This document shows positions 44,016-55,684 of a stretch of DNA of 64,000 bases, piece by piece (positions within the stretch are counted from its first letter, which is position 1; each line of letters starts with the position of its first letter). Source of the DNA: Talaromyces rugulosus (taxonomy: Eukaryota > Ascomycota > Eurotiomycetes > Eurotiales > Trichocomaceae); the NCBI RefSeq assembly GCF_013368755.1, contig NC_049564.1, positions 1,310,001 through 1,374,000 on the forward strand. The letters run 5' to 3'. The position numbers and the translations under genes were made by a program. The notes under the pieces are model-generated. The model saw nothing but the letters and a program-made list of their open reading frames with translations, ran no database searches and was not told where the DNA came from.

Positions 44016-46939
44016 ATGGCTGATTCTGATCGCCGGAACAACGGATACCGCGGCGGCGGTGGAGGAGGAGGAGGAGGAGGACGCAAGCGCAGATACAGAG
44101 GTACGAATGAAATAATGTGAAAGCGAGACAGCAATTCAAACAAGTCGTCTGATTGTGATTTCTAGACGACGATGATTTCGACCGTCGCTCGCAGAGGCGG
44201 CGATACGAAGAGCCGCTTGGCGCCAAAGTGCGAAGGCAGCTACTGTTGATTGCTGAGTCGGTGAGTTTACCTTATATTCTTTTGAGCCTTCTCCTTTTTT
44301 TTTTAAGAGGAAAATAAATTGACGGGAAGGTTATAGCCTACTCGCAGGATTGAGGATGATGCTGCTAGCATTGCAAAGATTGTGTCGGAAAACAACGAAG
44401 ACGAAGAAATACGTGGCGCCTTTTTGGACACGGTTATTCAACTGTGAGAAATTCGTTCCTAATATAGTCACGCGTGGTTAATCATGCTAATCTCGAGTAC
44501 GTTTTAGGGCCATCGAACAGCCATTCAAAATCCCATTTGTGGCTACCGTCGTCCTAGCCGTGAACAGCCAGAAACCCGACGTCGTTGTGGATGTGTTGAA
44601 GAGAATCGGATCGACTGTCGGAGATGCCCTTGATGCCGGTGTGTGGCGCGACGTCAAGCTTCTAGTGCGCCTTCTTGGCTGCCTGCAGGGCGCCTTGGAA
44701 GGTGACGGAGTGTTTACCATCTTGGAAGAGCTATTCTCGCGAGCGGTCGACCTCCAAACTGCATCTTCGGAAGATGTGAGTGAATCCCTTGAATCTCTGC
44801 TTTAGTCATACTAACAAAAGAAAAAAGTCCATCGGTTTAGAGATTGTCAAGATTATTCTACTCACAATCCCTTATGTCATGGTGTCTTCTGCCTCTGGCT
44901 TTGAAACCCAAGCATCAGCTCTGCTGGAGAAGACCGAGATTATTGCTGCTACGCCCCATGCCCTGGAGACCCTGGTGAATCCCTTTGCGCTTGATCGGGA
45001 CGATTCCAAACCGCTGCAGAGCTTTATTGGCTTATTGCAGATCCAACTGCAGAAAGAAGCAGGCGCAGGCTGGGAACTCACTTGTCTCCCACGCCCTTGG
45101 AAGATGTTCAATTCAGAAGGCGAGGATGCAATCTCCTTTGAAAACGCCGCAAAACACCCACTCCCTGCAATCACCGTGCCGAGTCCTGCTAAAAACGGAC
45201 CTCGCGCCATATACCCGGAGGTCTATTTCTCGGTCTACCACGACCAAGAAATTGAAACTGTGCCGGGGCCTGCAGATATCACATCGACACTCTTGCGGGA
45301 TGCCCTCGTGGATACCATCAACATCCTCGACTTCAACCGAATGGCCGCCGCCAAGTTCCTCATTGATGTGGACTGCTATTTCTCGCCTGGTATTTTTGTG
45401 AAGCGGGCAACGCCGTTTGACAGACTCCGCGACTTTCCCGAGGGTCGAACCACCTGGAAGCCCGAAGACGTGGCCGTTGACGCGGTCTTTTCGCAGCTCT
45501 TCCAGCTGCCCAACCCAGAGCACAAGTTGGTTTATTATCATTCGGTTCTCACCGAGTGCTGCAAGCTCGCCCCGGCTGCCATTGCTCCCAGTCTTGGCCG
45601 TGCGATTCGGTTTTTGTATCGCAACTTGGACAAGATCGACGTTGATCTGGCGCATCGCTTTTTGGACTGGTTCGCTCACCATCTGAGCAACTTTGGTTTT
45701 ACTTGGAAGTGGACAGAGTGGTCAGTATTTAGTTATAATGTCTTATTTATAATGTGTTGGTGGGATGCTAACAAATTGAACAGGATTGAAGATTTGCAAC
45801 TCCCCCCGGTTCATCCAAAACTGGCCTTTATCACTGGAGCACTTGACAAGGAAATTCGGCTCAGTTTTGCTCAACGCATTAAAGGGACACTCCCCGAACC
45901 GTATCAGGGTTTGATCTCCAAGGGCAAAGAAAAGGACACGCCAGACTTTAAATATGCAAGTGATAGTAAGTTTTTTTTCTAACACCTTGCTACGAGACTT
46001 AAAACTAACAAGTCTATAGCTATGCCGTACGCGAAACAGGGATCGGAATTGATGCAACTGATTCGTAAAAAGGCGACGGACGAGGAGATTGAGCCTATCA
46101 TCGCCGAGATCGAGCAAGAAGCCAAGGAGCACGGGCTTGAAGATGTCATGATCCCATCGACCGACGCCTTTGTCACGTCGGTGTGCTTCGTTGGCTCCAA
46201 ATCTCTGTCGCACGTTCTGTCATGCATCGAGAGAAACAAAGAGCGCCTGCTTGCCATTGGGCCTCGCTCATCGCCCGCACGTCGCCAGATCCTCACCTCG
46301 GTCATGGAGTACTGGGCAGAGCAACCGGGCATCGCGATCAACATCATCGACAAACTACTCAACTACACGATCCTGACCCCGCTCTCCGTGGTCGAATGGG
46401 CGCTCCTCGACCGCATCGACGCCGGCAAGATCCTAGCCCAAACCCACGTGTACGAAATGCTCGCAGCAACCGTCGGAAAAGTCACCAACCGCATCCGCCA
46501 AATCGTCGCGGCGCGCACCCAGCCAGGCCTGTACGAGCCGCAGCTCAGCGTGCTCGACGAAACCCTCGTGCGCGAACGCAACGACATGCAGGCCCTTTTT
46601 GGCCTTATCGGCGACTGTCTAGCGCCTGTAGCGCGCGGCAGCAACGACGAGCTGATGGAACGCGGCGACGACGAACACACGCAGGCCGAAAACGAGCTGA
46701 TTCACCAGTGGGCGCAGCGCTGGCTCAGAGTCTTCAAACGCAAGGCCGAGGTCGAAGCCGCGTTTATTGAAGATGCCATGGCCTCGGCTACCCCCGTGGG
46801 CACGCAGGCTCCTCCTCCTCCTCCTCCGGCAGTACCTGTGGAAGAAGAATCTGCGACGAGCGCAGTTGTTCAAGAGGATGAACGAGTTGTCGAGGACGCG
46901 GCGGCGAATGGGGATATGGATATTGCGGATATCTCGTAG
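44016..46939 (+). CDS. cbp80: Nuclear cap-binding complex large subunit CBP80
   Basis: With CBP20, CBP80 binds the m7G cap of nuclear transcripts and links capping to splicing, export and decay. Exons are 44016-44100, 44166-44260, 44337-44443, 44508-44775, 44828-45720, 45784-45965 and 46020-46939, giving 849 residues (yeast Sto1/Cbc1 861). The N-terminus has a Gly-run then a basic KRRYR patch (nuclear localisation type). Three MIF4G-like helical domains follow. The first contains EEIRGAFLDTVIQL and KIPFVATVVLAVN; the second LPNPEHKLVYYHSVLTECCKLAP and NFGFTWKWTEW; the third MPYAKQGSELMQLIRKKA and ILTPLSVVEWALLD. It ends in a Pro-run and acidic tail. All phases close and the family match is clear throughout. 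Confidence 0.95.
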
Positions 46940-47045
46940 GGGGGATGTTGTAGGATAACAAAAACAAAACAAAAAACACACCTAATTATGAATGTGTCTG
47001 CTTGTTTGTATTATTATTTTTAATCATTTACATTCAACTTTGTTC

Positions 47046-47078
<33 letters not shown>

Positions 47079-47385
47079 GCAATACTACGTAGTACGTAAT
47101 AATAATGAGGCTCCAGCGACATCTAGAGGCATACTACGTGGGTCTCATCGCTTTGACGCGGAAGGAAGCCCTCTCTACCCCGCAAGCTTTGCATCTCTCA
47201 CAATCCTACATACTGTTTGTGCGCTGTCTATCAACCCTACTATTATTCCGTTGCCAGTCTGATCAAAATCAGATCAAAGGTCAGATTGAACTGTTTATAC
47301 AAATAGTCTGTACACCGAGAGCCGACTTTGTTATATATGTACATATTGTGTAACAAAAAAAAAGTGACCCAAAAAAAAAATCATC
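46940..47385. other. Intergenic with (CT)n microsatellite
   Basis: cbp80 3' flank and pnp promoter. A 30-nt pure CT repeat spans about 47048-47077. A-runs lie just before the pnp ATG (47356-47380). No gene seen. Confidence 0.5.
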
Positions 47386-48713
47386 ATGTCACCAACCACA
47401 ACATTATTCTCCAAAGCCCAAGAGGCCGCAACTCACCTACAAAGCTCCCTGGACCCCAGTCTGCAAAAGCCCAAAGTCGCTATTATATGTGGCTCGGGTC
47501 TGGGTACTCTGGCAGATGCAGTCGATGAGCAGCTACCCAAAGCTGCAGTCGAGTATTCCTCTATCCCTTACTTCCCTCTGCCTACCGGTGTGTTTCAACA
47601 CTTTTGTGGACTTTGAAAAAGAAAAGAAAAAAGGCTAATTGTTGAATTTAGTTCAAGGACATGCGGGAAAATTGGTTTTTGGATTCCTTGGAAATCAAAC
47701 TCCGGTTGTGCTGATGGTTGGTCGCATACAGTCAGTGTTCCCCTTGAATTTTTCCGACTGGGTCGTTACTAAGTTTTTTCTTTTTTTTTTTTGAAATTTT
47801 CTAGTTACTATGAGGGCCATTCCATGGAAGATGTTACTTTTCCAGTGCGGGTATTGAAATTACTCGGGGTTGAGACGATCATATGTGAGTATCCATTCGG
47901 ATTTTGTTTATATTTTTTTCTTTCTAACATCGATCGACAAAGTGACAAATGCAGCGGGAGGACTGAATCCCGAGTACGCCGTTGGCGATATTACTCTTTT
48001 GAATGATGTATGCATGAAGGAAATAAAAATCCGCCCAAATACTCTATTGTCTAACTGGACCAGCACATCTTTCCCGCCGGCTTTGCCGGGGCACATCCAT
48101 TGCGAGGACCCAATCCAGACGAATTTGGCGTGCGTTTCCAGCCGCTTTCAGATGCATACGACTTGACACTGCGTCGTCGTGTCCACGCTGCATGGCAGAA
48201 AATCGAAAAGACAAACAATAGAAGGCTCCATGAAGGCGTCTATGCGTTTGTATCAGGACCAAGGTCGGTTTGGAATACAAAGATAACCCAAGCAAGACTT
48301 GTCTGACTGACTGACACGTGTAGCTACGAAACACGGGCTGAATGCCGTATGCTCCGGCAGTTCGGCGCCGACGTCGTCGGGATGTCGACTGTGCCTGAGA
48401 TCATCGTAGCCAGACACTCTGGCATGCGCGTCCTTGCGTTCAGTCTTGTGACCAACAACGCCGTTCTCACCCCCGTGCCTCGAGGTGATGATCACCTCCT
48501 TCAGTCATCATCAACTAGCGATCTTGATGCGATCCTAGAAGAAGGAAAGGCGAACCATGAAGAGGTTCTCGAGGCTGGGCGACTGGCTGCAAAGGATATG
48601 CAGGTGAGTCGAAAAACGTCCCTCAGCAAAACATTCACTGACAGGAAACGTAGCGACTGGTGGTCCAGGTCATTGTTGATGCCTCGGAGAAAAAAGAGGG
48701 TATCCCACAATAA
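47386..48713 (+). CDS. Purine nucleoside phosphorylase
   Basis: Cytosolic phosphorolysis of inosine and guanosine to free base plus ribose-1-phosphate (purine salvage and catabolism). Exons are 47386-47587, 47652-47730, 47805-47884, 47943-48007, 48064-48263, 48324-48603 and 48654-48713, giving 321 residues. Trimeric PNP signatures: [117 protein letters not shown]. The phosphate-binding Ser/His/Arg residues and the purine-binding Glu and Asn are present. The first ATG after an A-rich tract is used. Convergent with fcf2 with only 55 bp between stop codons. Confidence 0.95.
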
Positions 48714-48768
48714 CGAAAAAAATCGGTGGCACTCTAGATAAAGCGTCCTTACGAGAGAGCTACGCGTT

Positions 48769-49704
48769 TCAGCGTCGTCTCTTGGCCTGTACACGGTTGT
48801 AGTGGGCTTTCTTCCCACTCGTTTTGGCGGTCTGAATATCATTGTACTTGGACTTGAAACGCCCGTACTCGTTCTCTGTGGCCAGGGCCTCCTCGAGAAA
48901 AGTCTTCTTGCGGTCCTTCTTCACAACGCGGGATTTGAAGAACTCGGTAGGCCCCTCAACGATGGTGCCGACCTGAGAATATTCAGGTATAATTGAGCTT
49001 CCACCCTCCTTCTTGTAATGCCGTTTGGGATCCAAGACATTGCGCATGCGAAGTAATTGAAATTCCCTCTTGAGTTCCGGCGTCATGTTGGTCTTGGGCA
49101 AGTTGAACCAATCGCTGCCAGCATCTTCCTTTTTCTATTGTAACTCGTTAGTAAAACTGAACATACAAGAAAATTCAGAATACAAAATTTGAGTATAGCT
49201 TGTTCAGAGTAACTATGAAAAAGAAATGCTCTCATTACTGCAGGGCAGCCCAAAACGGACTGAGTTTCTGCATCAAGTGCACAAGGCAAAATAAAGTATA
49301 CATCACGACAGCAAAACAGAAAACAAAGAGAGGTGGGAATTACCTGAATGGCTTGATCAGCTCCAGAACGAAAGGTTACTTCTGGAGGCTGAATGGCGGC
49401 ATGAGGAGTTGTTTGAGCAGAGTTCAAAACTGAGATTTCACCCTCTCGTTGCACGTAAGACTTCAAACCGGTGCCTGCGGACAATGCAGGTAGCCTTTCA
49501 ATCAAGTCAGTTTTGACTGTCATACAAGTGAAAAAGGGTGGGAAATATAAATTACTTTGCTTGGACATCGTTTGGAGCGGTGGCTGTCAAGGATTTCTCA
49601 GCCGGCGAAATAGAAGACTGAAGCCGAGCTTCTGCTTGGTTGAGAAGCTCTTGGATCAAAGCATCCTCGGTCGAATGGTCATCTTTCACAAGAGAGTGTG
49701 GCAT
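48769..49704 (-). CDS. fcf2: Fcf2 pre-rRNA processing factor
   Basis: Nucleolar SSU-processome protein needed for early 18S rRNA cleavages. Exons (reverse) are 49704-49556, 49494-49344 and 49134-48769, giving 221 residues (yeast 217). Diagnostic Fcf2 domain in exon 3: AGSDWFNLPKTNMTPELKREF, then QLLRMRNVLDPKRHYKKEG, then VGTIVEGPTEFFKSRV. It closes with a very basic tail (AKRRR). The N-terminal half is low in conservation, with a short helix DALIQELLNQAEARLQ. The intron at 49343-49135 is 209 nt, long for this window. Divergent from hapE. Confidence 0.92.
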
Positions 49705-50309
49705 GGCTGGTCATGGCACACCGAAAGCGAGTGTTTCGCAGTATGGAAAGGGAAGAGAAAAATTTCTTGTGGCAGGCACGAAGCTTCAGTGGGGCCGCGC
49801 TAGGCGTGTATTTTACTTTACAATACATCCGCCCTGTCGCCGCCAATTATATTCTGTGTCGCGGTAGTTAGCCGCAACTGGGGTGTATCAAATCACCATC
49901 GGCTGTATACAGCAGATATACAATGTGAAATTGCTTGTATTATTGCGTTATATGTGTTTCTAGGCATTAGGATCATATTTTAAGAGGAAAAAAAAAATGC
50001 AATACAGCCTGAAACCACCGCGTGTTCGCGCGGCGATTTGGGCACAGGCGGAGTCGCCAGCCGAGTTCCCCACCTCCCGGAAACGGCTAGCGTCAATCTC
50101 CCATCACATCACATCGCATGTCGCGCTTGACAGCTGTTGCTGTCATGCCCAAACACAAGTGTTGTTGACCTTAGGCATTCTGGCGCAACTCTAACTACTA
50201 CCTGCTCGAAATTTTCCTCGCCTTATATACTTTGTCTCATCACCGCGCATTCCTACACGTTTGAGCACCCAGTCAGCAGTGTCGCCTTCGACTTGAAAGC
50301 AAACGCGCA
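49705..50309. promoter_or_regulatory. Divergent promoter region fcf2 / hapE with CCAAT box
   Basis: About 600 bp between divergent starts. One CCAAT pentamer is at 49842-49846 (CGCCAATTA context is not strong). It could be read by the complex that HapE itself belongs to; this is only a suggestion. Confidence 0.35.
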
Positions 50310-51379
50310 ATGGAACAACCCACGCAGCCCACAGGGCAACAACAGAACAGACAGCAGCCTGTCTATGACACCCGGAACGGCGGACACTATGGTTCGTGTC
50401 CATTGCGCCTTTTTATCTGTCGTATGCTAATGGTTGTTTTGTTTTAGGCGCGAGCGCAGCTGTATGAGAAGAATGACCTCATCATCGGACTCGGAATTCG
50501 CTAATCATATACCCTTCTAAATAGCTCTCAGCACAAGGATATGCGCCTGTCGCGGAATTGTACACGGGCACATGGTCGAATGTGAGTTGCGATCAAAAAT
50601 TATTTTTTTCTTCAAAATCTGCGGTTATCCGAGTCAAATCTGATTTGCGCGCGAAACATCTAGGTCAACCAAGGACTGCAAGGGAACTCGCGTGATATTT
50701 TGACCACCTACTGGCAGCAAGTCATCAACCATCTTGAAAGCGAGAATCACGATTATAAAATCCACCAGCTGCCACTGGCGCGCATCAAGAAAGTCATGAA
50801 AGCTGACCCGGAAGTCAAGATGATCTCGGCAGAGGCACCAATACTCTTTGCCAAGGGCTGTGACATATTTATTACCGAACTCACGATGCGCGCTTGGATC
50901 CATGCCGAAGACAACAAGCGCCGGACTCTGCAGCGTTCTGATATTGCTGCTGCCCTCGCAAAGTCCGACATGTTTGATTTCCTCATTGACATCGTCCCCC
51001 GTGAAGAGGCGACTTCACACGCCAAACGATCAGGCCAACCCGGTGTAGCGCCCCCAACAGCTCCCGCACCACCGGCCGGACATATTTCTGCCAACCAGGC
51101 TGGAGTTCAACACCCTCAACATCACCTGGGAGCTCCCGAATATGCCTTGAGCCAGCATCCCATTCCTCAGGACCAGGACTACAGAAACCAGCCAGGCATG
51201 TATCCTGGCGCTGTACAATCTGACCCGGGAGCCTATGGCCAGCCCCAGCCTCAGATGTTTGACGGCATGTACACGGCATACTCGCATTTGCCAACCCAGC
51301 AGGTACGTTCGCCGCAATGAGTTTTCAAACTTTCGTGTGATTTGCATTGGTACCGATACTAATTTATTCTTTTCAGTGA
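50310..51379 (+). CDS. hapE: CCAAT-binding complex subunit HapE (NF-YC/Hap5)
   Basis: Histone-fold subunit of the CCAAT-binding complex (HapB/HapC/HapE). Exons are 50310-50391, 50448-50461, 50525-50581 and 50664-51302; probably 51377-51379 as well (only TGA). This gives 264 residues. The core reads [20 protein letters not shown], then [20 protein letters not shown], then [20 protein letters not shown], then [20 protein letters not shown], then [12 protein letters not shown]. All are hallmark NF-YC residues. The N-terminus is Gln-rich and the C-terminus Pro/Gln/Gly-rich. Exon 2 is only 14 nt and is required for [24 protein letters not shown]. If the last intron (51303-51376) were retained, the protein would instead end VRSPQ at 51320. 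Confidence 0.93.
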
Positions 51380-51684
51380 GCTTAACGAGCGTTTAATGCT
51401 GGTCGGGGAATTGCTAGAGATTTGATCTGATGCAAACGGTCATTCGAATTGGTCATTAAATGGATATTCACATGTGTTCGGTACTCTCTTTTTTTGGATG
51501 GTAGTCAATTTTTAGGCGTTGTGTCACGTTACATGTTATTATTTTATAAGGAATACTACAATCGTATGTACTTGGGATAAGCCTGGTTTTGGTGTGAAAG
51601 TAATTGTCATTAGGTCTTGATATTCTCTTTGGGACATGGCTCCTTCATCCTTTCATTCCAAACCTTGAAGACAGAGTCGCGAAT
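51380..51684. other. Convergent intergenic hapE / sec15
   Basis: AT-rich 3' flanks of two convergent genes; nothing else seen. Confidence 0.4.
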
Positions 51685-54420
51685 TTATCTGACTTTACTG
51701 GGCTTTGCACCGATCGCGTGAGTCTGGCAGGTAAATACGTTAGTATTATTGGAATTTTCCCTAGATGACGGGGAGGTTTCGTACTTTTCAAGCAGGACTG
51801 GCCCATTCATGGCATCTACACGGCCGTATTTCTTGTTCCTTGTCGAAATATCATAAAATTCATCGCTGTTCTCAGACTGCAACAGGTTGACAGTTTGTTG
51901 CAATTCGTCCAGGTTCTCTTTCAAAATGGGAACGTCGAGGCTGTCGACAAAATCTGCAAGGTAGTCGATATCCTTTGACAGCGCGATGACACCGTTGGGG
52001 TTGATTTTTCTGACTTCCGGGGATAAGGGCAGTGCCTGTTACAACCTCATTGTTAATTTTTTTTTTTTTTTTTTTTTGATCCCCAAAAAAGAAACTGATG
52101 TTCAAAACGTACCAAAATCTCATTGGCTGCGTGACTCAGAGCATCGAAATAAATAAGTTCTTTGATTTCCGTGGGCAAACCTAGGAGTGTCGAGTTCATA
52201 ATATTAGAAAGGAACCGCGTTAATGTCTGCATGTAATTGCTAGGTTCTGTTGGCTCTACAGGAGCCACCCAGTCATATTCGGCCGTCTCAATGAGATCGT
52301 CTATCTTTGAATTGACCACCTCGAATATCCTCTTTTCGGCTGCCTTTTTATTGTTTCTAAACTTTTCGGTAGCGTTGAGGGAAACCGGTGAAGGTGTGGT
52401 GCTCTGCGAGCGAGCAGCGACTAAGAGGCCTTCAAGCTCTTGGCAGGCCATTTCAAAATGTTCGAGGTTGATAAGAATTTGGACGATTTGCCCAAGGTAT
52501 TGAGAACCAAGACGTTCAACAAGAGTCTCACAGACTTGGTTTGATAAAAGATCGTCCAATGCCTATATCAAAATTTAGTACTAACACAAACAAGAAAAAT
52601 ACTAGAGTCTATTGAACATACCGTCTTGAGAGTTTCATCGATAACGTCCAGGTGAGGAAAGTCATCGTTCGAGAAAAAGTAAAATTGGTTCAAAAAGTTT
52701 CGAATGTCGATACAGCAAAGAGGATACATCTGCGAAAATGGCAACACACATGGGAATCTGTACAGATGTTAGTTTTTTAGGCTCGGCCTTTGAGACCTAA
52801 AAACTTACACTTGCTCCTCTCGTGGCTTTTCTGGTGTGTACCAACTGACGTTGATGACTTTGTCGAATTCTTCAAGGTTTTGGATTGGCATAGGCATGTA
52901 GTCGTCCGTTGATACAATCTAAAACAGGTTAGTAACTGTGCTTTTCCAAAATGAGTTGTTTCTCTTACTTCTTGAAAATCGTCACTAAATCGTTTCTTGA
53001 GCAAATCTGCATATTTTCCGAAAAGAGTTAAAAGTAATTTGTCGAACGCGGTCACGGAAAAGTTCCACGTCTGTTCGATAGTAAGTCCCCCTTGTTCATT
53101 TTTGAGCCTGTGAGCAGAGTAACTTACGTCCATTGCCTGCATAAAAAGCGCGACCAAGTTCTTAATCTTCAACAAGCTCTCGGCATTGTCTACCACATCA
53201 AGTGCGTTTGTGATCAAGTTAACGGCAGCATGGCACGTCGAATCCCACAATTCCTCAACCTTTTCGGACAAGTCAACATACTATTAGAGAATGCAAGGAA
53301 GATTGACCACAACGTACTTCAACGGGAGATCGGAGGTCTGGGACCTTTTTCATTGTCGACCTTTCAACGATGGCAAAGCCAGTTATTTCTTCTAAAAGCG
53401 TATGCAAACTGGCCCCATCGTCATCAACCAGGGTGATAGACGACGGCAGTAAAAGATCCTTCTGCCGCCGCCTTGTTGTCGCATACTCAGATCTAAACCT
53501 ATCCATTTGCCCTAGTGACCGGTGGATATGTAGACACTCAAACAAAGGCGTGAAATCGACCTGTAAGTCTTCGTTTTGCAGCAGGTCGTATTCTTCATGT
53601 TCGTCAGAGACAAGCTCAATGGCTGAATTGAGCTTGAACTGTTCCATGTACGTCAGCTTCTGGGACCTCTCTTTCAGCCGCGTCTTGCGCAGATCAGTAT
53701 GGTAGAGCGCTATCTCGCCCAAATACTGCGACATCTCTCGGATACGGTACAGCCAGGTGTTTAGGTCTAACATCACAGCTTCTGCAATAGCCTTTTGAGT
53801 GGCGGGAACAGATCGCTGGATCATTTCCGAGATTTTGTATTGGGTGATCTCTTTCAAGTGAACATTCTGCAGCTCGTCCAGTCCTCGGAGGGCGGCGTAG
53901 TGGTTTTTCTTTCCAAGCAAGTCATGAACTTGGTTTGAGAGTCGCAGAACCTCGAGACAGTCTTGTAGCGCACGAAAACTTTCCACGATGTTTTGGCGAT
54001 GACTCCTTGATTCCACCAAAGCCTTCTTTTGTTCTGCTAGCTTTTCGGTGCTGGACTGGATGGACTGGTTCAGGTCCAGGATTTCCGATGTGAGACTGAC
54101 GGTACCTTCACGGACGCGAAGAAGCTGGTTGACAGACGTGACGAATCCTTGGTGGTTCGTGTTGCATATGTTCTCGATCTGTGTCTCTCGTTCGTTGGCG
54201 AAGCGCGACAAGGACCGCAGGAGCTGCGACGTTCGATTGCCATAGCTATACTCGCGGATGGATGGAATCAGCTGGTCGAGATAGTCCGAGTCCGAAGGGG
54301 ACATAACAATCTGTTTTGCGCGACTGTTAGTTGTCTGCAGGCAAGCTTGTCTGATGTCGTCAGTGTTACCTGGTTGAGGATGCTAGAGGAGTCATTTCGA
54401 GCGGCGGTTGCGGACGGCAT
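51685..54420 (-). CDS. sec15: Exocyst complex subunit Sec15
   Basis: Rab-effector subunit that tethers secretory vesicles to the plasma membrane at growth sites. Exons (reverse): 54420-54370, 54310-53318, 53280-53128, 53070-52969, 52918-52809, 52757-52622, 52562-52113 and 52035-51685, giving 781 residues. N-terminal coiled coil (QSIQSSTEKLAEQKKALVES) is typical. Sec15-specific stretches: DLLGKKNHYAALRGLDELQ, PLFECLHIHRSLGQMDRFRS and RRRQKDLLLPS. The C-terminal Rab-binding helical part contains CIDIRNFLNQFYFF and LPTEIKELIYFDALSHAANE. The first exon encodes MPSATAARNDSSSILNQ and joins in frame. The intron 53317-53281 is only 37 nt. A long A/T run sits in the last intron near 52055-52078. Confidence 0.92.
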
Positions 54421-55684
54421 CGTTGGTTTATTCCGCAAAATCAACAGCCAATTTCAATGGCAGAGCAGGCATTTCCCACAGCCGACAGGGACTGCGATTT
54501 TCTTGGAAGAATAACGGCCTTAAACAAAGGTTGGCAGATCGGAGTCGCGATAAGGTCAGGCTGGCCAATGCGCCATTCGGTCCGGTGGGGCATATTAATA
54601 CTAGGCAGCCTAACAACTACTTTATACTTGCCTGCAAATAAGAGTGTGGAATAACTATATAATAAATTTATCTTACTCTCAGGTACATATACCTTAAATG
54701 CATGACTTCTTGATTATCCATTACCAAGAATTCTCTTGACTGGTCCTTCTTTTCTCTCTATATATAGTTATACTTTGGTTTCCCCTATTCAAATGTGAAT
54801 ATTCTTCTAGATTGAGTTAAATTGCTATTCATTCAGTGTTCAGTCAGTGAGTTGTGAATATTCCCTTGGCCCTTACTCGTACAGCTCACTGCCAGCTGCA
54901 GGCTTCTTTATGGTTCATGTGATCACATTCTCATAATAACGACACCATCTAATTTCTCAGAGATAGCATCTAGAGTTGCCTGATCCTATCACAATCTTTT
55001 GTAGGTAGTGTGCCCCGTTTCATACCTCCTTAACCAAGATTAATATCATGTGTGAGGGGGGATAGATACCATCTTATCTGTCCCCTTTGTCCTATAAGGG
55101 TCCTTATTTTTGTATATGCCCCGTTTGGTGCCCCAGATCTGATCATGCACATGACCAAATGATCCCAGAGAAAGGTTCATCGTGCTTAAAACACCCTATC
55201 ACAAACCAGATGGGGTGATGTGCCCCGTCTCAGTGCACTCTGCCCCGTCTGCAGCTGTCCTATAACAGGCCATGGACTCCTCGTGGAGAGACCTAGACCA
55301 TTGCTCTATTTTCTGGGGAGTCAAATGGTCCTATCAGAAGCCCTAAAAAGAGTGTTGAGAGAGGCGCCCATTGGCTGAATCCAGGAGCAGCGCTGGAGGA
55401 GCAACCTTGTCCCCAACAACAACAGACACGCCATGTTGATATATGCCCTCCCCTCTGGTTGTTTGGGCTCCTTCGCGCTCTCTCACTACCCATTGCCTTT
55501 CTCTTCATCTTGCTTTCCACAACCTGTCTTCTTGTATCCCTAGAATACCCTTCCCCCATCCCCGATTTCTACATAGAACCACACACTCCTTTGACTTTGC
55601 GCATCACAACAACTTAACGCGTCCTGCATTGACTGACTTCTCTGCTTCAACCCTGACCAAATCTTCTGAATTATCTACGCCACC
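54421..55684. other. Divergent intergenic sec15 / mei2-like with repeated decamer
   Basis: About 1.26 kb. TGCCCCGTTT occurs at 55011 and 55117 and TGCCCCGTCT at 55221 and 55241, four near-identical copies on one strand, spaced about 105, 105 and 20 bp. AT-rich DNA lies at 54640-54780. No gene seen; this region holds the promoter and probably the leader of the Mei2-like gene. Confidence 0.55.

Noticed and set aside
47048..47077. Regular repeat considered as a CRISPR-like array
   Set aside because: It is a plain (CT)n microsatellite without spacers; the (CTA)n at 37831-37853 was dismissed for the same reason.
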